From Auanema rhodensis (Eukaryota; Nematoda; Chromadorea; Rhabditida; Rhabditidae), in assembly GCA_964057225.1 (NCBI GenBank), contig OZ059899.1, forward strand, positions 10,726,001-10,790,000: a DNA stretch of 64,000 bases, read 5' to 3'. The notes beneath the pieces are model-generated. The model saw only the letters and a list, made by a program, of their open reading frames with translations. It was not told where the DNA came from and ran no database searches. Of this stretch, positions 24,975 to 36,940 are shown piece by piece. The position numbers and the translations under genes are program-made. How positions within the stretch are numbered: the stretch's first letter is position 1; the number at the start of each line of letters is the position of its first letter.

Positions 24975-25792
24975 TCTTATGAGAAAAAAAACTAAGAAAA
25001 TTGTGATGAGAGAAATTAAGAGAAAACCTATTGAGCTGACATTACATTTTTCGACAATATCACTAGATTCGATATCATTGATTTCCTGGAAACGTTATTC
25101 CTCTACTTTTTTATATCAAACGAGAGTTTAATGCAATTATAGAGAAATCAGGATCAGTCTGTTCTGTTGGAGAACTGTAAGACATAAAAGTTCAATCTAA
25201 TAGGCTTTTTATCGAAGTAAATGTACAAGTTTAAATTGGATATCTAACAATCTTTTTCATTTTATTTTTTTTTGTTTGTTTTAAAGTAGGAAAAACTAGT
25301 TCTTTTCTTTCTAATTTCCATTCCAAATGCTTTCGAATTCCAGGAAAATACATGAGGCCTTGTTCAACTAAAATTTCAGAAACTCTTATGAGAAAAAAAA
25401 CTAAGAAAATTGTGATGAGAGAAATTAAGAGAAAACCTATTGAGCTGACATTACATTTTTCGACAATATCACTAGATTCGATATCATTGATATCCTGGAA
25501 ACGTTATTACTCTACTTTTTTATATCAAACGAGAGTTTAATGTAATCATAGAGAAATCAGGATCAGTCTGTTCTGTTGGAGAACTGTAAGACATAAAAGT
25601 TCAATCTAATAGGCTTTTTATCGAAGTAAATGTACAAGTTTAAATTGGATATCTAACAATCTTTTTCATTTTATTTCTTTTTGTTCGTTTTAAAGTAGGA
25701 AAAACTATTTCTTTTCTTTCTAATTTCCATTCCAAATGCTTTCGAATTCCAGGAAAATATATAAGGCCTTGTTCAACTAAGATTTCAGAAAC
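24975..25792 (+). repeat. Two-monomer tandem duplication, first copy
   Basis: The first monomer carries GATTTCCTGG and AATGCAATTATAG. The second begins after an ATACATGAGG ending and carries TTATTACTCTAC. Both features recur 818 bases downstream. The ATACATGAGG change removes the usual TATATAAG box and creates an ATG that opens a 62-codon frame. I do not regard that frame as coding. Confidence 0.88.
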
Positions 25793-26610
25793 TCTTATGA
25801 GAAAAAAAACTAAGAAAATTGTGATGAGAGAAATTAAGAGAAAACCTATTGAGCTGACATTACATTTTTCGACAATATCACTAGATTCGATATCATTGAT
25901 TTCCTGGAAACGTTATTCCTCTACTTTTTTATATCAAACGAGAGTTTAATGCAATTATAGAGAAATCAGGATCAGTCTGTTCTGTTGGAGAACTGTAAGA
26001 CATAAAAGTTCAATCTAATAGGCTTTTTATCGAAGTAAATGTACAAGTTTAAATTGGATATCTAACAATCTTTTTCATTTTATTTTTTTTTGTTTGTTTT
26101 AAAGTAGGAAAAACTAGTTCTTTTCTTTCTAATTTCCATTCCAAATGCTTTCGAATTCCAGGAAAATACATGAGGCCTTGTTCAACTAAAATTTCAGAAA
26201 CTCTTATGAGAAAAAAAACTAAGAAAATTGTGATGAGAGAAATTAAGAGAAAACCTATTGAGCTGACATTACATTTTTCGACAATATCACTAGATTCGAT
26301 ATCATTAATATCCTGGAAACGTTATTACTCTACTTTTTTATATCAAACGAGAGTTTAATGTAATCATAGAGAAATCAGGATCAGTCTGTTCTGTTGGAGA
26401 ACTGTAAGACATAAAAGTTCAATCTAATAGGCTTTTTATCGAAGTAAATGTACAAGTTTAAATTGGATATCTAACAACCTTTTTCATTTTATTTCTTTTT
26501 GTTCGTTTTAAAGTAGGAAAAACTATTTCTTTTCTTTCTAATTTCCATTCCAAATGCTTTAGAATTCTAGGAAAATATATAAGGCCTTGTTCAACTAAAA
26601 TTTCAGAAAC
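25793..26610 (+). repeat. Two-monomer tandem duplication, second copy
   Basis: This is nearly identical to the preceding 818 bases. Visible differences include CATTAATATCC at about 26304 and CAACCTTTTTC at about 26475. The last bases show TTTAGAATTCTAGG, which breaks the usual TTCGAATTCCAGG segment. Confidence 0.88.
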
Positions 26611-27833
26611 TCTTATGAGAAAAAAAACTAAGAAAATTGTGATGAGAGAAATTAAGAGAAAACCTATTGAGCTGACATTACATTTTTCAACAATATCACT
26701 AGATTCGATATCATTGATATCCTGGAAACAATATTCCTCTTTTTTTTATATCAAACGAGAGTTTAATGTAATCGTAGAGAAATCAGGATCAGTCTGTTCT
26801 GTTGGAGAACTGTAAGACATAAAAGTTCAATCTAATAGGCTTTTTATTGAAGTAAATGTACAAGTTTAAATTGGATATCTAACAATCTTTTTCATTTTAT
26901 TTTTTTTCTTTGTTTTAAAGTAGGAAAAACTAGTTCTTTTCTTTTTAATTTCCATTCCAAATGCTTTCGAATTCCAGGAAAATATATAAGGCCTTGTTCA
27001 ACTAAAATTTCAGAAACTCTTATGAGAAAAAAAACTAACAAAATTGTGATGAGAGAAATTAAGAGAAAATCTATTGAGCTGACATTACATTTTTCGACAA
27101 TATCACTAGATTCGATATAATTGATATCCTGGAAACGTTATTCCTCTTTTTTTTATATCAAACGAGAGTTTAATGTAATCGTAGAGAAATCAGGATCAGT
27201 CTGTTCTGTTGGAGAACTGTAAGACATAAAAGTTCAATCTAATAGGCTTTTTATTGAAGTAAATGTACAAGTTTAAATTGGAAATCTAACAATCTTTTTC
27301 ATTTTATTTTTTTTCTTTGTTTTAAAGTAGGAAAAACTAGTTCTTTTCTTTCTAATTTCCATTCCAAATGCTTTCGAATTCCAGGAAAATATATAACGCC
27401 TTGTTCAACTAAAATTCCAGAAACTCTTATGAGAAAAAAAACTAACAAAATGGTGATGAGAGAAATTAAGAGAAAACCTTTTGAGCTGACATTACATTTT
27501 TCGACAATATCACTAGATTCGATATCATTGATATCCTGGAAACGTTATTCCTCTTTTTTTTTATATCAAACGAGAGTTTAATGTAATCGTAGAGAAATCA
27601 GGATCAGTCTGTTCTGTTGGAGAACTGTAAGACATAAAAGTTCAATCTAATAGGCTTTTTATTGAAGTAAATGTACAAGTTTAAATTGGATATCTAACAA
27701 TCTTTTTCATTTTATTACTTTTTGTTTGTTTTAAAGTAGGAAAAACTAGTTCTTTTCTTTTTAATTTCCATCCTAAATACTTTCGAATTCCAGAAAAATA
27801 TAAAAGGCCTTGGTCAACTAAGATTTCAGAAAC
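26611..27833 (+). repeat. Transition between domain A and domain B (monomers 66-68)
   Basis: Several variants appear here for the first time in the window and stay common to its end: CCTCTTTTTTTTATATC (no CTAC or CTCC), TTTTATTGAAG near 26845, CTTTTTAATTTCC near 26940, TTATTACTTTTTG near 27713, and CATCCTAAATAC with TTCCAGAAAAA near 27770. The monomers at 26611 and 27018 are only 407 bases long. The change is stepwise across three monomers. No foreign sequence marks the boundary. Confidence 0.82.
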
Positions 27834-30800
27834 TCTTATGAAAAAAAACTAAGACAATTGTGATGAGAGAAATTAAGAGAAAACCTATTGAGCTGACATT
27901 ACATTTTTCGACAATATCACTAGATTCGATATCATTGATATCCTGGAAACGTTATTACTCTACTTTTTTATATCAAACGAGAGTTTAATGTAATCATAGA
28001 GAAATCAGGATCAGTCTGTTCTGTTGGAGAACTGTAAGACATAAAAGTTCAATCTAATAGGCTTTTTATCGAAGTAAATGTACAAGTTTAAATTGGATAT
28101 CTAACAATCTTTTTCATTTTATTTCTTTTTGTTCGTTTTAAAGTAGGAAAAACTAGTTCTTTCCTTTCTAATTTCCATTCCAAATGCTTTCGAATTCCAG
28201 GAAAATATATAAGGCCTTGGTCAACTAAGATTTCAGAAACTCTTATGAGAAAAAACTAAGACAATTGTGATGAGAGAAATTAAGAGAAAACCTATTGAGC
28301 TGACATTACATTTTTCTACAATATCACTAGATTCGATATCATTGATATCCTGGAAACGTTATTCCTCTACTTTTTCTATATCAAACGAGAGGTTAATGTA
28401 ATCATAGAGAAATCAGGATCATTCTGTTCTGTTGGAGAACTGTAATACATAGAAGTTCAATCTAATAGGCTTTTTATCGAAGTAAATGTACAAGTTTAAA
28501 TTGGATATCTAACAATCTTTTTCATTTTATTTCTTTTTGTTTGTTTTAAAGTAGGAAAAACTAGTTCTTTTCTTTCTAATTTCCATTCCAAATGCTTTCG
28601 AATTCCAGGAAAATATATAAGGCCTTGTTCAACTAAAATTTCAGAAACTCTTATGAGAAAAAAAACTAAGAAAATTGTGATGAGAGAAATTAAGAGAAAA
28701 CCTATTGAGCTGACATTACATTTTTCGACAATATCACTAGATTCGATATCATTGATTTCCTGGAAACGTTATTCCTCTACTTTTTTATATCAAACGAGAG
28801 TTTAATGCAATTATAGAGAAATCAGGATCAGTCTGTTCTGTTGGAGAACTGTAAGACATAAAAGTTCAATCTAATAGGCTTTTTATCGAAGTAAATGTAC
28901 AAGTTTAAATTGGATATCTAACAATCTTTTTCATTTTATTTCTTTTTGTTTGTTTTAAAGTAGGAAAAATTAGTTCTTTTATTCCTAATTTGCATTCCAA
29001 ATGCTTTCGAATTTCAGGAAAATATATAAGGCCTTGTTCAACTAAGATTTCAGAAACTCTTATGAGAAAAAAAACTAAGACAACTGTGATGAGAGCAATT
29101 AAGAGAAAAACTATGGAGCTGACAATACATTTTTCGACAATATCAGTAGATTCAAAATAATTGATATCCTGGAAACGTTATTCCTCTCCTTTTTTATATC
29201 AAACGAGAGTTTAATGTAATCATAGAGAAATCAGGATCAGTCTGTTCTGTTGGAGAACTGTAAGACATAAAAGTTCAATCTAATATTCTTTTCATCAAAG
29301 TAAATGTACAAGTTTAAATTGGATATCTAACAATCTTTTTCATTTTATTTCTTTTTGTTTAATTTAAAGTAGGAAAAATTAGTTCTTTTATTCCTAGTTT
29401 GCATTCCAAATGCTTTCGAATTCTAGGAAAATAAATAAGGCCTTGTTCAACTAAAATTTCAGAAACTCTTATGAGAAAAAAAACTAAGAAAATTGTGATG
29501 AGAGAAATTAAGAGAAAACCTATTGAGCTGACATTACATTTTTCGACAATATCACTAGATTCGATATCATTGATATCCTGGAAACAATATTCCTCTTTTT
29601 TTTTATATCAAACGAGAGTTTAATGTAATCGTAGAGAAATCAGGATCAGTCTGTTCTGTTGGAGAACTGTAAGACATAAAAGTTCAATCTAATAGGCTTT
29701 TTATTGAAGTAAATGTACAAGTTTAAATTGGATATCTAACAATCTTTTTCATTTTATTACTTTTTGTTTGTTTTAAAGTAGGAAAAACTAGTTCTTTTCT
29801 TTTTAATTTCCATCCTAAATACTTTCGAATTCCAGAAAAATATATAAGGCCTTGGTCAACTAAGATTTCAGAAACTCTTATGGGAAAAAAAACTAAGACA
29901 ATTGTGATGAGAGAAATTAAGAGAAAAACTATGGAGCTGACATTACATTTTTCGACAATATCACTAGATTCGATATCATTGATATCCTGGAAACGTTATT
30001 CCTCTCCTTTTTTTATATCAAACGAGAGTTTATTGTAATTGTAGAGAAATCAGGATCAGTCTGTTCTGTTGGAGAACTGTAAGACATAAAAGTTCAATCT
30101 AATAGGCTTTTTATTGAAGTAAATGTACAAGTTTAAATTGGAAATCTAACAATCTTTTTCATTTTATTTTTTTTCTTTGTTTTAAAGTAGGAAAAACTAG
30201 TTCTTTTCTTTCTAATTTCCATTCCAAATGCTTTCGAATTCCAGGAAAATATATAAGGCCTTGTTCAACTAAAATTCCAGAAACTCTTATGAGAAAAAAA
30301 ACTAACAAAATGGTGATGAGAGAAATTAAGAGAAAACCTATTGAGCTGACATTACATTTTTCGACAATATCACTAGATTCCATATCATTGATATCCTGGA
30401 AACGTTATTCCTCTTTTTTTTATATCAAACGAGAGTTTAATGTAATCGTAGAGAAATCAGGATCAGTCTGTTCTGTTGGAGAACTGTAAGACATAAAAGT
30501 TCAATCTAATAGGCTTTTTATTGAAGTAAATGTACAAGTTTAAATTGGATATCTAACAATCTTTTTCATTTTATTACTTTTTGTTTGTTTTAAAGTAGGA
30601 AAAACTAGTTCTTTTCTTTTTAATTTCCATCCTAAATACTTTCGAATTCCAGAAAAATATATGAGGCCTTGGTCAACTAAGATTTCAGAAACTCTTATGA
30701 AAAAAAACTAAGACAATTGTGATGAGAGCAATTAAGAGAAAAACTATGGAGCTGACATTACATTTTTCGACAATATCAGTAGATTCGAAATAATTGATAT

Positions 30801-32327
30801 CCTGGAAACGTTATTCCTCTCCTTTTTTTATATCAAACGAGAGTTTAATATAATCGTAGAGAAATCAGGATCAGTCTGTTCTGTTGGGGAACTGTAAAAC
30901 ATAAAAGTTCAATCTAATAGGCTTTTTATTGAAGAAAATGTACAGGTTTAAATTGGATATCTAACAATCTTTTTCATTTTATTACTTTTTGTTTGTTTTA
31001 AAGTAGGAAAAACTAGTTCTTTTCTTTTTAATTTCCATCCTAAATACTTTCGAATTCCAGAAAAATATATAAGGCCTTGGTCAACTAAGATTTCAGAAAC
31101 TCTTATGAGAAAAAAAACTAAGACAATTGTGATGAGAGAAATTAAGAGAAAACCTATGGAGCTGACATTACATTTTTCTACTATATCACTAGATTCGATA
31201 TCATTGATATCCTGGAAACGTTATTCCTCTACTTTTTTATATCAAACGAGAGTTTAATGTAATCATAGAGAAATCAGGATCAGTCTGTTCTGTTGGAGAA
31301 CTGTAAGACATAAAAGTTCAATCTAATATTCTTTTCATCAAAGTAAATGTACAAGTTTAAATTGGATATCTAACAATCTTTTTCATTTTATTTCTTTTTG
31401 TTTGTTTTAAAGTAGGAAAAATTAGTTCTTTTATTCCTAGTTTGCATTCCAAATGCTTTCGAATTCCAGGAAAATATATAAGGCCTTGTTCAACTAAGAT
31501 TTCAGAAACTCTTATGAGAAAAAAACTAAGACAATTGTGATGAGAGCAATTAAGAGAAAAACTATGGAGCTGACATTACATTTTTCGACAATATCAGTAG
31601 ATTCGAAATAAATGATATCCTGGAAACGTTATTCCTCTCTTTTTTTTATATCAAACGAGAGTTTCATGTAATCGTAGAGAAATCAGGATCAGTCTGTTCT
31701 GTTGGAGAACTGTAAGACATAAAAGTTCAATCTAATAGGCTTTTTATTGAAGTAAATGTACAAGTTTAAATTGGATATCTAACAATCTTTTTCATTTTAT
31801 TACTTTTTGTTTGTTTTAAAGTAGGAAAAACTAGTTCTTTTCTTTTTAATTTCCATCCTAAATACTTTCGAATTCCAGAAAAATATATAAGGCCTTGGTC
31901 AACTAAGATTTCAGAAACTCTTATGGGAAAAAAAACTAAGACAATTGTGATGAGAGAAATTAAGAGAAAAACTATGGAGCTGACATTACATTTTTCGACA
32001 ATATCACTAGATTCGATATCATTGATATCCTGGAAACGTTATTCCTCTACTTTTTTATATCAAACGAGAGTTTAATGTAATCATAGAGAAATCAGGATCA
32101 GTCTGTTCTGTTGGAGAACTGTAAGATAAAAAAGTTCAATCTAATAGGCTTTTTATTGGAGTAAATGTACAAGTTTAAATTGGATATCTAACAATCTTTT
32201 TCATTTTATTACTTTTTGTTTGTTTTAAAGTAGGAAAAACTAGTTCTTTTCTTTTTAATTTCCATCCTAAATACTTTCGAATTCCAGAAAAATATAAAAG
32301 GCCTTGGTCAACTAAGATTTCAGAAAC
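27834..32327 (+). repeat. Eleven-monomer higher-order unit, first copy (monomers 69-79)
   Basis: This 4494-base block repeats directly after itself. It starts with three domain-A-like monomers (27834, 28241, 28649) and continues with domain-B monomers. Private markers shared with the second copy include ACGAGAGGTTAATG (28385 and 32879), CTAATATTCTTTTC (29281 and 33774), AAAATAAATAAGG, TTATGGGAAAA, CTAACAAAATGG (30301 and 35205) and TTGGGGAACTG. The second half of its last monomer (31919) differs from the counterpart at 36823, so the block ends near 32040. Confidence 0.88.
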
Positions 32328-35300
32328 TCTTATGAAAAAAAACTAAGACAATTGTGATGAGAGAAATTAAGAGAAAACCTATTGAGCTGACATTACATTT
32401 TTCGACAATATCACTAGATTCGATATCATTGATATCCTGGAAACGTTATTACTCTACTTTTTTATATCAAACGAGAGTTTAATGTAATCATAGAGAAATC
32501 AGGATCAGTCTGTTCTGTTGGAGAACTGTAAGACATAAAAGTTCAATCTAATAGGCTTTTTATCGAAGTAAATGTACAAGTTTAAATTGGATATCTAACA
32601 ATCTTTTTCATTTTATTTCTTTTTGTTCGTTTTAAAGTAGGAAAAACTAGTTCTTTCCTTTCTAATTTCCATTCCAAATGCTTTCGAATTCCAGGAAAAT
32701 ATATAAGGCCTTGGTCAACTAAGATTTCAGAAACTCTTATGAGAAAAAACTAAGACAATTGTGATGAGAGAAATTAAGAGAAAACCTATTGAGCTGACAT
32801 TACATTTTTCTACAATATCACTAGATTCGATATCATTGATATCCTGGAAACGTTATTCCTCTACTTTTTCTATATCAAACGAGAGGTTAATGTAATCATA
32901 GAGAAATCAGGATCATTCTGTTCTGTTGGAGAACTGTAATACATAGAAGTTCAATCTAATAGGCTTTTTATCGAAGTAAATGTACAAGTTTAAATTGGAT
33001 ATCTAACAATCTTTTTCATTTTATTTCTTTTTGTTTGTTTTAAAGTAGGAAAAACTAGTTCTTTTCTTTCTAATTTCCATTCCAAATGCTTTCGAATTCC
33101 AGGAAAATATATAAGGCCTTGTTCAACTAAAATTTCAGAAACTCTTATGAGAAAAAAAACTAAGAAAATTGTGATGAGAGAAATTAAGAGAAAACCTATT
33201 GAGCTGACATTACATTTTTCGACAATATCACTAGATTCGATATCATTGATTTCCTGGAAACGTTATTCCTCTACTTTTTTATATCAAACGAGAGTTTAAT
33301 GCAATTATAGAGAAATCAGGATCAGTCTGTTCTGTTGGAGAACTGTAAGACATAAAAGTTCAATCTAATAGGCTTTTTATCGAAGTAAATGTACAAGTTT
33401 AAATTGGATATCTAACAATCTTTTTCATTTTATTTCTTTTTGTTTGTTTTAAAGTAGGAAAAATTAGTTCTTTTATTCCTAATTTGCATTCCAAATGCTT
33501 TCGAATTCCAGGAAAATATATAAGGCCTTGTTCAACTAAGATTTCAGAAACTCTTATGAGAAAAAAAACTAAGACAACTGTGATGAGAGCAATTAAGAGA
33601 AAAACTATGGAGCTGACAATACATTTTTCGTCAATATCAGTAGATTCAAAATAATTGATATCCTGGAAACGTTATTCCTCTCCTTTTTTATATCAAACGA
33701 GAGTTTAATGTAATCATAGAGAAATCAGGATCAGTCTGTTCTGTTGAAGAACTGTAAGACATAAAAGTTCAATCTAATATTCTTTTCATCAAAGTAAATG
33801 TACAAGTTTAAATTGGATATCTAACAATCTTTTTCATTTTATTTCTTTTTGTTTAATTTAAAGTAGGAAAAATTAGTTCTTTTATTCCTAGTTTGCATTC
33901 CAAATGCTTTCGAATTCTAGGAAAATAAATAAGGCCTTGTTCAACTAAAATTTCAGAAACTCTTATGAGAAAAAAAACTAAGAAAATTGTGATGAGAGAA
34001 ATTAAGAGAAAACCTATTGAGCTGACATTACATTTTTCGACAATATCACTAGATTCGATATCATTGATATCCTGGAAACAATATTCCTCTTTTTTTTTAT
34101 ATCAAACGAGAGTTTAATGTAATCGTAGAGAAATCAGGATCAGTCTGTTCTGTTGGAGAACTGTAAGACATAAAAGTTCAATCTAATAGGCTTTTTATTG
34201 AAGTAAATGTACAAGTTTAAATTGGATATCTAACAATCTTTTTCATTTTATTACTTTTTGTTTGTTTTAAAGTAGGAAAAACTAGTTCTTTTCTTTTTAA
34301 TTTCCATCCTAAATACTTTCGAATTCCAGAAAAATATATAAGGCCTTGGTCAACTAAGATTTCAGAAACTCTTATGGGAAAAAAAACTAAGACAATTGTG
34401 ATGAGAGAAATTAAGAGAAAAACTATGGAGCTGACATTACATTTTTCGACAATATCACTAGATTCGATATCATTGATATCCTGGAAACGTTATTCCTCTC
34501 CTTTTTTTATATCAAACGAGAGTTTATTGTAATCGTAGAGAAATCAGGATCAGTCTGTTCTGTTGGAGAACTGTAAGACATAAAAGTTCAATCTAATAGG
34601 CTTTTTATTGAAGTAAATGTACAAGTTTAAATTGGATATCTAACAATCTTTTTCATTTTATTACTTTTTGTTTGTTTTAAAGTAGGAAAAACTAGTTCTT
34701 TTCTTTTTAATTTCCATCCTAAATACTTTCGAATTCCAGAAAAATATATAAGGCCTTGGTCAACTAAGATTTCAGAAACTCTTATGGGAAAAAAAACTAA
34801 GACAATTGTGATGAGAGAAATTAAGAGAAAAACTATGGAGCTGACATTACATTTTTCGACAATATCACTAGATTCGATATCATTGATATCCTGGAAACGT
34901 TATTCCTCTCCTTTTTTTATATCAAACGAGAGTTTATTGTAATTGTAGAGAAATCAGGATCAGTCTGTTCTGTTGGAGAACTGTAAGACATAAAAGTTCA
35001 ATCTAATAGGCTTTTTATTGAAGTAAATGTACAAGTTTAAATTGGAAATCTAACAATCTTTTTCATTTTATTTTTTTTCTTTGTTTTAAAGTAGGAAAAA
35101 CTAGTTCTTTTCTTTCTAATTTCCATTCCAAATGCTTTCGAATTCCAGGAAAATATATAAGGCCTTGTTCAACTAAAATTCCAGAAACTCTTATGAGAAA
35201 AAAAACTAACAAAATGGTGATGAGAGAAATTAAGAGAAAACCTATTGAGCTGACATTACATTTTTCGACAATATCACTAGATTCCATATCATTGATATCC

Positions 35301-36940
35301 TGGAAACGTTATTCCTCTTTTTTTTATATCAAACGAGAGTTTAATGTAATCGTAGAGAAATCAGGATCAGTCTGTTCTGTTGGAGAACTGTAAGACATAA
35401 AAGTTCAATCTAATAGGCTTTTTATTGAAGTAAATGTACAAGTTTAAATTGGATATCTAACAATCTTTTTCATTTTATTACTTTTTGTTTGTTTTAAAGT
35501 AGGAAAAACTAGTTCTTTTCTTTTTAATTTCCATCCTAAATACTTTCGAATTCCAGAAAAATATATGAGGCCTTGGTCAACTAAGATTTCAGAAACTCTT
35601 ATGAAAAAAAACTAAGACAATTGTGATGAGAGCAATTAAGAGAAAAACTATGGAGCTGACATTACATTTTTCGACAATATCAGTAGATTCGAAATAATTG
35701 ATATCCTGGAAACGTTATTCCTCTCCTTTTTTTATATCAAACGAGAGTTTAATATAATCGTAGAGAAATCAGGATCAGTCTGTTCTGTTGGGGAACTGTA
35801 AAACATAAAAGTTCAATCTAATAGGCTTTTTATTGAAGAAAATGTACAGGTTTAAATTGGATATCTAACAATCTTTTTCATTTTATTACTTTTTGTTTGT
35901 TTTAAAGTAGGAAAAACTAGTTCTTTTCTTTTTAATTTCCATCCTAAATACTTTCGAATTCCAGAAAAATATATAAGGCCTTGGTCAACTAAGATTTCAG
36001 AAACTCTTATGAGAAAAAAAACTAAGACAATTGTGATGAGAGAAATTAAGAGAAAACCTATGGAGCTGACATTACATTTTTCTACTATATCACTAGATTC
36101 GATATCATTGATATCCTGGAAACGTTATTCCTCTACTTTTTTATATCAAACGAGAGTTTAATGTAATCATAGAGAAATCAGGATCAGTCTGTTCTGTTGG
36201 AGAACTGTAAGACATAAAAGTTCAATCTAATATTCTTTTCATCAAAGTAAATGTACAAGTTTAAATTGGATATCTAACAATCTTTTTCATTTTATTTCTT
36301 TTTGTTTGTTTTAAAGTAGGAAAAATTAGTTCTTTTATTCCTAGTTTGCATTCCAAATGCTTTCGAATTCCAGGAAAATATATAAGGCCTTGTTCAACTA
36401 AGATTTCAGAAACTCTTATGAGAAAAAAACTAAGACAATTGTGATGAGAGCAATTAAGAGAAAAACTATGGAGCTGACATTACATTTTTCGACAATATCA
36501 GTAGATTCGAAATAAATGATATCCTGGAAACGTTATTCCTCTCTTTTTTTTATATCAAACGAGAGTTTCATGTAATCGTAGAGAAATCAGGATCAGTCTG
36601 TTCTGTTGGAGAACTGTAAGACATAAAAGTTCAATCTAATAGGCTTTTTATTGAAGTAAATGTACAAGTTTAAATTGGATATCTAACAATCTTTTTCATT
36701 TTATTACTTTTTGTTTGTTTTAAAGTAGGAAAAACTAGTTCTTTTCTTTTTAATTTCCATCCTAAATACTTTCGAATTCCAGAAAAATATATAAGGCCTT
36801 GGTCAACTAAGATTTCAGAAACTCTTATGGGAAAAAAAACTAAGACAATTGTGATGAGAGAAATTAAGAGAAAAACTATGGAGCTGACATTACATTTTTC
36901 GACAATATCACTAGATTCGATATCATTGATATCCTGGAAA
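32328..36940 (+). repeat. Eleven-monomer unit, second copy, expanded by one monomer
   Basis: Monomers at 32328 to 33961 match those at 27834 to 29467. The monomer at 29876 is represented twice (34370 and 34780). The monomers at 35189 to 36823 then match those at 30285 to 31919. The offset therefore grows from 4494 to about 4904 bases. The right end overlaps the eight-monomer unit described next, because the shared monomers were themselves re-amplified. Confidence 0.87.

Noticed and set aside
30159-30383. Minus-strand open frames at 12516-12716, 30159-30383 and 35063-35287
   Set aside because: They lie on the reverse of the same repeat. The last two are copies within one duplicated unit, and other monomers carry stops in this frame.
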